Source of the DNA: CAVONV01 sp963697355
GTDB taxonomy: Bacteria > Acidobacteriota > Vicinamibacteria > Marinacidobacterales > DATDRI01
Direction of reading: 5' to 3'
NCBI GenBank assembly: GCA_963697355.1
Contig: CAVONV010000013.1
Coordinates: 1 to 64,000, forward strand
DNA: 64,000 nucleotides
Both the position numbers and the translations under genes were made by a program. Under the pieces are notes generated by a model, which made no database searches, had not been told where the DNA came from, and saw only the letters and a list, made by a program, of their open reading frames with translations. This document shows positions 29,459-38,599 of the stretch, piece after piece. The stretch's first letter is position 1; every line of letters begins with the position of its first letter.

Positions 29459-31676
29459 GTGTCTCGTACCGATCGTCGCACCACGCCGGGGTTGATCCTC
29501 GCAGCGACGATCGCAGCGGCCATGCTGGTCGTGGCGAACGTGTCGTCGTTGAACGTCGCGCTGCCCCAACTGTCGCGGGAGCTCGATGCGAGCCAGACCG
29601 ACGTGCAGTGGATGATCGACATCTACGCCGTCTTCCTGGCGGCCCTGTTGCTGCCCGCCGGTGCGCTCGGCGACCGCTACGGCCGGCGTCGCATGTTGCT
29701 GTTCGGGATCGTCGTCCTCGCAGGCGCGAACGCAGCGACACTCTTGGTGGAGACGGCCACCCCGGTCATCGTCCTCCGTGGCGTGAGCGGTGTCGGAGCC
29801 GCGTTCGTCTTCCCGGCGACGTTGTCGACGATCACCGCGACCCTGCCCCATCATCAGCGTGGTCGCGGCGTCGCGATGTGGACCGCCGCTGTCGGCATCG
29901 GCGGCATCGTCGGGATCGTCGGATCGGGCGTGCTCATCGAGAACTTCTGGTGGGGTTCGATCTTCTTCGCCATGACGATCGCTGCCCTCCTCGTGCTGGC
30001 CCTCTGTTGGCTCTTCGTGCCCGACTCGTCCGACCCCGCGGAAGCGAACCTCGACCCGGTCGGCGCCGTGTTGTCCTTCGCTGCCGCCGGCGCGTTGGTG
30101 CTCGGCGTCATCGAGGGTCCGGTCAAGGGATGGATGTCGCCGCTCGCCGCGGGTGCCATCGTGGTCGGCGTCGTCACTCTGATCGGCTTCGTCGCCTGGG
30201 AATGGCGGAATCCGCGCCCGCTGCTCGACGTGCGACTCTTCGCCGAGCGCGGGATCCGATCCGGTTCGCTGTCGATCTTCGTGCAGTTCACCGCGGCCTT
30301 CGGGTTCTTCTTCCTCACCGTGCCCTACCTGGCGTTCGTGCTCGACTACGGCCCGCTGAAGACCGGCCTCGGCCTCTTGCCGGTCGCAATCGGACTGTTC
30401 CCCGCGTCTGCGGTGGCGATCCCGTTGACGCGCCGCTTCGGGCGACGAACCATGGGCGTCCTGGGTCTGCTCGTTCTCGCCTCGGCGTTCGTGGTGGGCA
30501 CGCTCATCACCGTCGAGAGCAGCTTCGTGCTGTTCGCCGCAGTCATGGTGATCTTCGGGCTCGGCCTCGGCCTGTCCTCGCCGCCCGCGACGGAGGCAAT
30601 CGTCGAGGCCCTGCCACCGGCGAAGCAGGGTGTGGCGTCGGCTCTCAACGATGTGCTGCGCGAGTTCGGCGCGGCGATCGGCATCGCAGCGATCGGCTCG
30701 GCGTTCAATGCCGGGTACAGGACCACCATCGACGATCTCGTGGGCTTCCCCGATCAGATCACCGAAGCGGTGCGCGAGACGCCCGCAGCCGCAGCGGTGA
30801 TCGCCCCCGACCTCGGCGATGCCGGTCCCACGCTGCTCGCAGGTGTCGCCGACGCCGTCCTACACGGCTGGGAACGGGGACTCTGGCTCACTGCCATCAT
30901 CGTGGCGACAGGGGCTGCAGGCTACGCACTCTGGGCTCCACGAAAGCAGCCGGCGACACCCGAGAGCGCTGCCGTGGCGCCGGCGCATCGCAGTGAGCCC
31001 ATCCTGCTCCACGCCGCCGCGGGGATGTCGCCCGAACCCTCCCCTCGCCTCGATCTTGGCGGCATCGACAGCAGCGGACCACTGGGAGCCATCGAGATCG
31101 CAGGTGCCGCCGAAGCCGACCTCGCTCGACTCGAGAAGGTCTACCGAGACCTCGAGACAACGCATCGCGCTCCTCGCTGCGCGCTCTGCGGTTCCACCCG
31201 ACATGCACACCTGGTCGGCGACCCAGCAGACGATCGTCGCCGAGCGGGCGGCGCTCGCCATGGCAGACCCACTGTGGGAGCTGACCGATGCCTGCGAGCG
31301 GGCGCTGGAACGGACGATCAGCTGCGACAGCCTCGTGACCGGCGCCCACGCCGAGCTCCGCCGTGTCGGACGACCAGACCATCCGCTGGGCGAGGTCGGC
31401 GTCCGTGTCGGCCGTGTCATCACGGTCGCCCATGCAGCGACCGTTGCACTCGGGGCGTTGACCGACCGCTTCGAAGAGCTGGCGACCCTGCGATCGACCC
31501 TCCGCCCGACAGCCGACGAGCTACGCCGGGCCAGCCAGCTTCTCGACCGAGCGCATCGCGTGAGTGCGAGCTGGCTCGGCGACGCCAGCCCGTTCCAGCA
31601 GGAGTCGGGCAGCACCGCATCGCGCCCCCAGATCGAGCCGACGGCAGACCAGACCTCGTCAGGGCACGCGCCGTGA
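29459..31676 (+). CDS. MFS drug exporter (DHA2 type) with about 240-residue C-terminal extension (frameshift)
   Basis: Start GTG 29459, with GGGGAGG ten bases upstream. Residues 1-500 are a 14-helix DHA2 exporter: NVSSLNVALPQLSRELDASQTDVQWMIDIY (motif D1-like), GALGDRYGRRRML (motif A), RGVSGVGAAFVFPATLS (motif C-like), and REFGAAIGIAAIGS near the end. The frame then stays open through a soluble helical stretch (EADLARLEKVYRDLETT), shifts near 31165, and continues ERAALAMADPLWELTDACERALERTI to a TGA overlapping the next start by four bases. The tail has no domain I recognise; it could instead be a separate gene whose boundary is lost to an indel. Confidence 0.85.
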
Positions 31677-32089
31677 GCAATGGCCCGGTCGTGGTGGGGC
31701 TCGATGGCTCGGAGCACTCATGGAGCGCACTGGCGGTTGCGCGACGGTTGGCGGACGCGCTCGAGGTCGAGCTCGTCGCTGCGTATGCCCCACACCATGC
31801 GGCTGTGACGGAGTTCTCGGTGGGCGCTCTCGCAGCAGAGCACGCCACCGAATCGTCGATCGAGGCCGCCATCCGATCCCGCCTCACAGCAACCGACCCG
31901 ACCGTCGAGCTCCGTCGAGTCGGTGACGGTCAGCCAGGACAGGAACTCTCCGAGCTCGCCGATGCCATCGGTGCCCAGATGATCGTGGTCGCCACCCGGG
32001 GCCGAGGACTCGTCCGCAGCGCGGTCCTCGGCTCGGTCGCCCATCATCTCGTGACGCACGCCGCCGTCCCGGTGCTCGTCGTCCGCTGA
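31673..32089 (+). CDS. universal stress protein (UspA family)
   Basis: 138 residues. Start GTG 31673 overlaps the MFS tail stop (GTGA). The N-terminus VVVGLDGSEHSWSALAVARRLADAL and C-terminal ATRGRGLVRSAVLGSVAHHLVTHAAVPVLVVR contain the ATP-binding G-x2-G-x9-G-S-type motif (GRGLVRSAVLGSV). ATP-binding UspA proteins act in stress survival. Coupling to an exporter tail suggests a functional link to it. Confidence 0.9.
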   Translation: MSNGPVVVGLDGSEHSWSALAVARRLADALEVELVAAYAPHHAAVTEFSVGALAAEHATESSIEAAIRSRLTATDPTVELRRVGDGQPGQELSELADAIGAQMIVVATRGRGLVRSAVLGSVAHHLVTHAAVPVLVVR

Positions 32090-32323
32090 CGACGCAGCAC
32101 GCACTCGCCGGCGTGAGCCGATGGTGACGACGACGGACACCGGCCGGCCTGCGGCCCGGGTGCTGGACGACCCGGGCCGGGCGCCGGCGAACGGAGCCTG
32201 CCTCATCAGCACCGTCCGATCGATGCGTGTACCGTTCGCGGCCATGCGATCGACCCCCTCGTCGGCGTGTACGGCCGATGATCAGCTGCCCTCTCGACGA
32301 ACGGCGCCGGCGCTGAGGGAACG

Positions 32324-32748
32324 ATGACCTACTGCCTCGCCATGCGACTCGACGAGGGGCTGGTCCTGCTGTCGGACACCCGAACCAACGCCGGCGTCGA
32401 CAACGTGAGCGCCTACCGCAAGCTGCACGTCTTCCGACCCACGGCCGACCGGTTGATCACCCTGCAGTCCGCGGGCAACCTCGCCACCACCCAGGAGGTG
32501 CTCGATCGCATCGGACGCGACCTGGCAGGCGCCGGCGAATCGTTGGCGACGGTCGACGAGCTGTTCCAGGCTGCGCTCTACGTGGGACGCATAGCGATCG
32601 AAGTGGCCGACCGGCACGTGACTCGCCCCAACTCGAACGCCTGTCCGAGGTCTGGGCCCGCCACGCACGCGCGGCCATCGAGGCGCTTCCCGCGGTCGAG
32701 CCCGGCGACATCGAGGTGATGGTGCCCGACTGGGCCGGTCCGGCGTGA
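32324..32748 (+). CDS. Anbu-like proteasome-type protein, internally shortened
   Basis: The first 97 residues match the start of Anbu (ancestral beta subunit) proteins: MTYCLAMRLDEGLVLLSDTRTNAGVDNVSAYRKLHVF, then LQSAGNLATTQEVLDRI. Thr2, the usual catalytic N-terminal nucleophile, is present. After ALYVGRIAIEVADRH the frame changes and the C-terminal tail follows directly (SPQLERLSEVWARHARAAIEALPAVEPGD). The joined product is about 140 residues against about 240 for the family, so roughly 100 central residues are absent. The stop overlaps the glutaminase start by four bases (GTGA), supporting it as the true end. Confidence 0.72.
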
Positions 32749-33734
32749 GCGAAGCCCCGACCGGGAGAAACGAGGACCGGGCTGCGCGGCGCAGCTGGTT
32801 CGAGCGTGCGATCCGGGACCTGCATTCCCGCTACGCGGGCCTCGACGACGGCGCTCCCGCGGACTACATCCCGCAACTGGCCGCCGTCGATCCGGATCGG
32901 TTCGCCATCGCGGCGGCGACGATCGACGGCCAGACGGTCGGCGTCGGCGACGTCGACCATCCGTTCACGATCCAGTCGATCTCCAAGCTGCTCGTCTACG
33001 GGCTCGCACTCGAGACGCACGGCCGAGAGGCGGTGCTCGAACGCGTCGGTGTGGCCCCCACCGGCGACAGCTTCAATGCGATCGTGCTCGACGAGGACGC
33101 GAATCGGGCGCCGAACCCGATGGTCAATGCCGGCGCGATCGCGATCACGGACATGGTCGTCGGAATCGGCGTGGACGAACGGGTCGAGACCCTCCGAGCG
33201 ATGTACGAGCGCTACCTCGGTCGTCGGCCCGATGTCGATCGTTCGGTGTGGGCATCGGAACGTGAGACCGGTCACCGCAACCGGGCGATCGCGTACCTCA
33301 TGCTCAGCCGTGGCATCCTCGACGATCGTGTCGAAGAGACGCTCGAGCTCTACTTCGCCCAGTGCTCGGTGCTGGTGACGGCGGGCGATCTCGCGATGAT
33401 CGGGGCCACTCTCGCGAACGATGGCCTCCACCCGGTGACCGCCGAGCGGGTCGTGGCCCCCGGTGTTGCTCGCGACATGCTGACGGTGGCGCTCACTTGC
33501 GGGATGTACGACTACGCCGGCGAGTGGGCCTACACCGTCGGTATCCCGGCGAAGAGCGGCGTCGGTGGTGGCATCATCGGCGTCGTGCCGAGCACGGCCG
33601 GCATCGCGACCTTCTCGCCCCGCCTGGACCGGTTCGGCAACAGCGTTCGAGGCATCGCGGTCTTCGAGGAGCTGTCGAACGAGTTCGATCTGCACCTCTT
33701 CGACCCCGATCGACCCTGGCAACGTTCGGAGTGA
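32745..33734 (+). CDS. glsA: glutaminase A
   Basis: Intact, 329 residues. It hydrolyses glutamine to glutamate and ammonia in the cytoplasm. Beta-lactamase-fold motifs are visible: FTIQSISK (catalytic S-x-x-K), NPMVNAGAI, NRAIAYLML, GMYDYAGEWAYTVGIPAKSGVGGGIIGVVP (K-S-G triad). GTG start 32745 is coupled to the Anbu-like gene. Bacterial glutaminases of this size are tetrameric or dimeric. Confidence 0.95.
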   Translation: MSEAPTGRNEDRAARRSWFERAIRDLHSRYAGLDDGAPADYIPQLAAVDPDRFAIAAATIDGQTVGVGDVDHPFTIQSISKLLVYGLALETHGREAVLERVGVAPTGDSFNAIVLDEDANRAPNPMVNAGAIAITDMVVGIGVDERVETLRAMYERYLGRRPDVDRSVWASERETGHRNRAIAYLMLSRGILDDRVEETLELYFAQCSVLVTAGDLAMIGATLANDGLHPVTAERVVAPGVARDMLTVALTCGMYDYAGEWAYTVGIPAKSGVGGGIIGVVPSTAGIATFSPRLDRFGNSVRGIAVFEELSNEFDLHLFDPDRPWQRSE

Positions 33735-33791
33735 CGGAAGCACGATGACCACGACGACGAATCTCGCCGACCCGAGCCCATCCACCAGCCG

Positions 33792-34655
33792 ATGAGCTCG
33801 GCGATCGAGTTGCGCATCGATCCCCGGGATCGGCCCGTCGGCGCAGGTCGGGTCCGGCGTCTTCTCCCCCACCGGACCCGCCGCATGGTGGGCCCGTTCA
33901 TCTTCGCCGACGTGATCGGGCCCGAGACCCTGGCGCCAGGGTCCGGCATCGATGTCGACGCCCACCCCCACATCGGCCTGTCGACGGTCACCTACCTGTT
34001 CGCCGGGCGGATGGTGCACCGCGACTCGACCGGTGCGGTCCAGACGATCGAACCGGGAGCGGTCAACTGGATGACGGCCGGATCCGGCGTCACCCACACC
34101 GAGCGATCCCACCCGGACGACCTGGACCGGAGCCGTGGGATCCACGGCCTGCAGACGTGGGTGGCGCTCCCCACCGACGCCGAGGAGAGCGTGCCCTCGT
34201 TCCAGCACGTGGGGGCCCACGCAATCCCCGTCGAAGGGATCGGCCGGTCGTCGGTTCGGATCGCAGCGGGATCGGGCTGGGGACTCGATTCGCCCGTCAC
34301 CGGTTCCTCGCCGCTCCTGCTCGCCGAGGTCGCCCTCGAGGCCGGCTCGCCCGTCCCGGTCGCCACCGACGCCCCTGAGATCGCAGTGCTCTCGCTGGGC
34401 GGCGACGTGCGAATCAACGACGAGGCCCTTCTGTCGGGCCGCCTCGCCGTACTTCGGCCCGGCTCGAGGGTCACGCTCACAGGCTCCGGCAGTGCGGTGG
34501 TGCTCGGCGGGGAGCCGGTCGGACGACGCACCATCTGGTGGAACTTCGTCCACAGCGACCCCGACCGGATCGAAGAGGCGAAGGCCGATTGGATCGCGCA
34601 ACGATTTCCGAAGGTCCCGGACGATCACGAGCCCTTCGTTCCCCTCCCCGTCTGA
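33792..34655 (+). CDS. pirin-family cupin protein
   Basis: Intact, 287 residues. The N-terminal cupin has HPHIGLSTVTYLFAG with metal-ligand His pairs, then GAVNWMTAGSGVTHTERS (His and Glu ligands). The C-terminal cupin is followed by RRTIWWNFVHSDPDRIEEAKADW, the pirin signature end. Pirins bind iron; some show quercetinase activity, others act as redox sensors. It lies 58 bp after glutaminase on the same strand. Confidence 0.93.
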   Translation: MSSAIELRIDPRDRPVGAGRVRRLLPHRTRRMVGPFIFADVIGPETLAPGSGIDVDAHPHIGLSTVTYLFAGRMVHRDSTGAVQTIEPGAVNWMTAGSGVTHTERSHPDDLDRSRGIHGLQTWVALPTDAEESVPSFQHVGAHAIPVEGIGRSSVRIAAGSGWGLDSPVTGSSPLLLAEVALEAGSPVPVATDAPEIAVLSLGGDVRINDEALLSGRLAVLRPGSRVTLTGSGSAVVLGGEPVGRRTIWWNFVHSDPDRIEEAKADWIAQRFPKVPDDHEPFVPLPV

Positions 34656-34740
34656 GACGGGTGACAATCGCACCGGTGGGTGCAGAGCGCTGCCCCGATC
34701 AGGCCCGTAGTCGGCGCAGCCGAGGATGGACGACGACGCG

Positions 34741-35190
34741 TCAGTCGTCGTCGACGTGCCGCTCGCTGTCCGGGCGGACGACGACCACCGGGCAGTGCGC
34801 GTGATGGACGACGTAGGTACTGACCGACCCCAGCAGCAGGCCGCGGAATCCTCCCTGGCCTCGGCTCCCGACGACCAGGAGATCGACCTCGTCCGACAGG
34901 TCGACGAGCCACTTACCGGGATGCCCGAAGTACGACACGGCCTCGACCGAGGCAACCGGGCCCTCGAAGCCGGCGAGCACCGAGTCGACCACATCTCGGA
35001 CGACCCGATCGGCCTGGGGTCGAAGCCGCCGGACGTCGTCGGCCGAGAGCACCTCATGGCGTGCGCCCTGGTAGGCCTGCCACACGTACACCGCTCGGAT
35101 GAGATCACCGGGCTCGGTGTGCGCGAGCGCCCACCGCAACGCCGCAGTCGCCGTCTCCGAGCCGTCAACCCCGACTGCGATCGTCTCCAT
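34741..35190 (-). CDS. universal stress protein (UspA family)
   Basis: 149 residues from ATG 35190 (METIAVGVDGSETATAALRWAL). The ATP-binding end GSRGQGGFRGLLLGSVSTYVVHHAHCPVVVVR has G-x2-G-x9-G-S. A longer open frame to 35250 lacks family sequence before METIAVGVDG. It converges with pirin and is divergent from the ABC ATPase gene. Confidence 0.9.
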   Translation of the reverse strand: METIAVGVDGSETATAALRWALAHTEPGDLIRAVYVWQAYQGARHEVLSADDVRRLRPQADRVVRDVVDSVLAGFEGPVASVEAVSYFGHPGKWLVDLSDEVDLLVVGSRGQGGFRGLLLGSVSTYVVHHAHCPVVVVRPDSERHVDDD

Positions 35191-35332
35191 CACTGCAGTA
35201 TCCCCCATCTGCCGCATCATCCCCATCCCTTCGGGGGGCGACGCACCCACGGTGAAGGACGGGCATCTCGTCCGAGATCACAACGGACCTTGTCCCCTTC
35301 ACCGTGCTGTGCCGGCGGGTCACCGTGAGGCC

Positions 35333-36107
35333 ATGCAGAATGCAGTGAGCGGGGCAGTCGGCTCCGGTGTCGTCGATGCGCGGGTGGGCCACGCCGGTCG
35401 GCGGATCGACCTGGACGACGTCACCAAGCGATACCGGATCGGCGAGGTCGATGTCATGGCACTCGACGGCATCAACCTGCACGTGGACGAAGCCGCCTTC
35501 GTCGCGATCGTGGGCCCTTCCGGCTGCGGCAAGACGACGCTGCTGAACATGATCGGCGCCCTGGACACACCGACGTCGGGCTCCGTACGGGTGGCCGGCG
35601 TCGACGTCACCGGTGCATCACAGGCCGATCGGTCGAGGCTGCGGCGGCACGGGGTCAGCTTCGTCTTCCAGACGTTCAACCTCTTCCCTGCGCTCACCGC
35701 GGCCGAGAACGTCCGTTTCGGCGCAGACGCGGCACGCGCACCGGACCCGGCCGAGCGCGGCAGACCGGGCTCTGGCGCAGGTCGGGCTCGCAGAGCGCCA
35801 GCATCACTTTCCCCACCAGCTGTCCGGGGGCGAGCAGCAACGTGTGGCCATCGCCCGCGCGCTGGCGACCGGCAATCCGATACTGCTAGCCGACGAGCCG
35901 ACCGGCGAGCTCGACTTCCGCACGGGTGTCCAGATCCTCAGCGTGCTCGAAGCACAGGCTCGTGCAGGGATGACCGTGCTCGTCGTCACCCACAACCGGG
36001 AGATCGCCCGTGTCGCCGACCGGGTGATCGAGCTGTCGAGCGGCCGGATCGTGTCCGATGGTCCGCCGCGGGGCGGCAGAGCCGACATCGGTGATCTCCA
36101 GTGGTGA
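35333..36107 (+). CDS. ABC transporter ATP-binding protein, MacB/LolD type (frameshift)
   Basis: About 258 residues. Walker A GPSGCGKTT, Q-loop FVFQTFNLFP, signature LSGGEQQRVAIARAL, Walker B ILLADEPTGELD, H-loop VVTHNREIA. One frame change near 35755. The stop overlaps the permease start (GTGA at 36104). It powers the FtsX-like permease that follows; such pairs move lipids, lipoproteins or peptides from the membrane. Confidence 0.92.
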
Positions 36108-38578
36108 CTCCCGAGCAGAAGACGAACCACATGCTGACCTGGTGGTTGCGCTGGTCGTGGCGCGACTTCCGTGCGCACCGGGTCGCCGTGATCGCCATCG
36201 CTCTCGTCCTGGCAATCGGGACGGGCGTCTTCGCGGGCCTGGGCAGCACCGGCGAGTGGCGTCGGCAGTCGAACGACGCCAGCTTCGCCGCGTTGGCGAT
36301 GCACGACCTACGCGTCACGCTCAGCCCGGGAACATTCGTCGAACAGGGCGATCTCGTCGCAGCGATCGCGGCAATCGACGACGCGGGGTCGGTGAGGGCC
36401 GCCACCGAAAGGCTGGTCGTGGACAGCCAGGTGGACACCGGCGTCGTCGACGGGGCCGACTCGGTGTTGGTGCCGGCCCGACTCGTGGGCATGACGTTCG
36501 GATCCGACCGACCCGTGGACGACGTCTGGGTGCGCGACGGCAACGCCCCGTCATCGGACCCGACCGCTCGCAGCGCCGTGCTCGAAGCCAAATTCGCAGA
36601 CCAGCACGGCCTTCCCGCGACAGGGACGATCCTGGTCGCCGGCGGCCGCACCGTCGCCTACACCGGGCTCGGTGTCGCTCCGGAGGACTTCTTCTACGAA
36701 GGCCCCGAGGGAACGATATTCGCTGCAGGCGAGCTGGCCATCGTGTACCTCCCGCTGGCTGCCGTCCAGGACATCAGCGGCAACCCCGAGGTCGTCAACG
36801 ACATGGTCCTCACGCTGGTGGACGACGCCGACCGCGACCTCATCGAGGAGCAACTGACCGAGGTCATCTCCGATCTCGGCGTCAGCGCGACCGTCTCCAC
36901 GCGTGACGATGCGGATGCCGTCCGGGTGCTCTACGAGGACATCGACAACGACCAACGCTTCTGGAATGCGCTCTCGGCACTCGTGCTCTTCGCCGCTGCA
37001 CTCGCAGCGTTCAACCTGATCAACCGCATCGTCGAGGCACAGCGCCGCGAGATCGGCATCGGCATGGCACTGGGCGTGCCCCGACCCCAGCTCGCCGTTC
37101 GACCGATGCTCGTCGGCGTCCAGGTCGCCCTGCTCGGCACCATCGCCGGCCTCGCCGTGGGGTTCCTCGTCGGCGAGGCATTCGCAGACCTGCTCGAGTC
37201 GTTCCTGCCGCTCCCGCAACACCGCACACCATTCCAGTTCGGCATCTACCTTCGGGCCGCCGTGCTCGGCATCCTGATCCCGATCGTCGCGAGCGCCGTA
37301 CCTGTCTGGCGGGCACTGCGGGTCGAGCCGATCGAGGCGATCCGCACCGGTCACCTCGCAGCCAGATCGAGCCGGCTGACGGGCTGGACGGGTCGGCTCC
37401 GACTGCCCGGTTCGACGATGACCCGGATGCCGATCCGCAACGTCCTCCGCACGCCGCGCCGCACGCTGCTCACCGCCGTCGGGGTCGGTGCTGCGATCAC
37501 GGCGCTGGTGGCGGTGCTGGGCATGCTCGACAGCTTCGGACGGACCCTCGACGAGGCAGACGCCGAGTTCACCAAGGGCGATCCGGACCGTGTCGTCGTC
37601 CAACTCGACACGTTCCATCCGGCCGGCTCGGGGGTCATCGCCGGGATCGCCGACGCCGCTGCCGTGGGTCGCGTCGACCCCGGCCTGCGTCTTCCCGTCA
37701 CGGCGCTCGGGTCCGGACCCCGGGACGACCTCGACCTCCTCATCGAGTTCGTCGATCTCGACCAGGCCGTGTGGACCCCGACCATCGTGGAGGGCGCCCC
37801 CTCGACGCGCACAGGCGGGCCCGGAATCCAACTGGCTCGAAAGGCCGCCGACGATCTCGGTGTGCAGGTCGGCGACACCATCGTGCTGCGCCATCCCATG
37901 CGATCCGAGGCGGGAGGCTTCACGATCGCCGAGACCCCGGTCGTGGTCGCCGCCCTGCACGCCAACCCCATCCGCACCTTCGCGTTCTCGGACGTGGAGG
38001 CGGCCGCGTCATTCGGGCTCGACGGGCTCGTCAACGTCGTGCAGGCCTACCCGACCGATGACGCGAGCCGCTCCGACGTCCAGCGCGCCGTGTTCGGGCT
38101 TCCCGGCGTGACGTCGAGCCAGCCGGTCGCACGTATCAGCGAAGCCATCGATGACGCCCTCGACCAGTTTCTCGGCTTCCTATTCGTCACAGCGGGCGCA
38201 GTCTTGGTTCTCGCGCTCCTGATCGCCTTCAACGCCACCCGCATCACCGTCGAGGAGCGGCGCCGCGAACACGCGACCATGCGCGCCTTCGGACTCCCGA
38301 CACGAACGGTGCTCGGCATCGTGGTCAAGGAGAGCGTCGTCGTGGGACTCATCGCCACCATCATCGGCATCATCGGCGGTGTCGTGTTCCTACGGTGGAT
38401 GCTGACCTCACTGGCGACGACCACCCTCCCCGACGTCGGGATCGACGTCTTCCTCTCCCCGATCACGATCGCGATCGCAGCGAGCGTCGGCATCGCGTCG
38501 GTCGCCGTGACACCTGTGCTCCTCGTCCGCAGGCTGCAGCGGATGAACCTGCCCGGCACTCTCCGAGTCGTCGAGTGA
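36104..38578 (+). CDS. FtsX/MacB-like ABC transporter permease
   Basis: Intact, about 824 residues. Two FtsX modules: N-terminal membrane segment (VAVIAIALVLAIGTGVFAGL), a long extracytoplasmic region, three helices around 290-400 (LSALVLFAAALAAFNLIN to IVASAVPVWRALR), a second membrane start at 450 (TLLTAVGVGAAITALVAVLGM), a second outer domain and the final three helices, ending in RRLQRMNLPGTLRVVE. Start GTG 36104 gives the four-base overlap with the ATPase; 36101 and 36131 are alternatives. Cargo unknown. Confidence 0.92.
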   Translation: MTPEQKTNHMLTWWLRWSWRDFRAHRVAVIAIALVLAIGTGVFAGLGSTGEWRRQSNDASFAALAMHDLRVTLSPGTFVEQGDLVAAIAAIDDAGSVRAATERLVVDSQVDTGVVDGADSVLVPARLVGMTFGSDRPVDDVWVRDGNAPSSDPTARSAVLEAKFADQHGLPATGTILVAGGRTVAYTGLGVAPEDFFYEGPEGTIFAAGELAIVYLPLAAVQDISGNPEVVNDMVLTLVDDADRDLIEEQLTEVISDLGVSATVSTRDDADAVRVLYEDIDNDQRFWNALSALVLFAAALAAFNLINRIVEAQRREIGIGMALGVPRPQLAVRPMLVGVQVALLGTIAGLAVGFLVGEAFADLLESFLPLPQHRTPFQFGIYLRAAVLGILIPIVASAVPVWRALRVEPIEAIRTGHLAARSSRLTGWTGRLRLPGSTMTRMPIRNVLRTPRRTLLTAVGVGAAITALVAVLGMLDSFGRTLDEADAEFTKGDPDRVVVQLDTFHPAGSGVIAGIADAAAVGRVDPGLRLPVTALGSGPRDDLDLLIEFVDLDQAVWTPTIVEGAPSTRTGGPGIQLARKAADDLGVQVGDTIVLRHPMRSEAGGFTIAETPVVVAALHANPIRTFAFSDVEAAASFGLDGLVNVVQAYPTDDASRSDVQRAVFGLPGVTSSQPVARISEAIDDALDQFLGFLFVTAGAVLVLALLIAFNATRITVEERRREHATMRAFGLPTRTVLGIVVKESVVVGLIATIIGIIGGVVFLRWMLTSLATTTLPDVGIDVFLSPITIAIAASVGIASVAVTPVLLVRRLQRMNLPGTLRVVE

Positions 38579-38599
38579 CGGCACGCGACCACCTGGCGT

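Noticed and set aside
29405..32089. One 894-residue MFS-UspA fusion
   Set aside because: The central part between about 31165 and 31673 is the wrong frame; the true tail ends at 31676, overlapping a separate UspA start.
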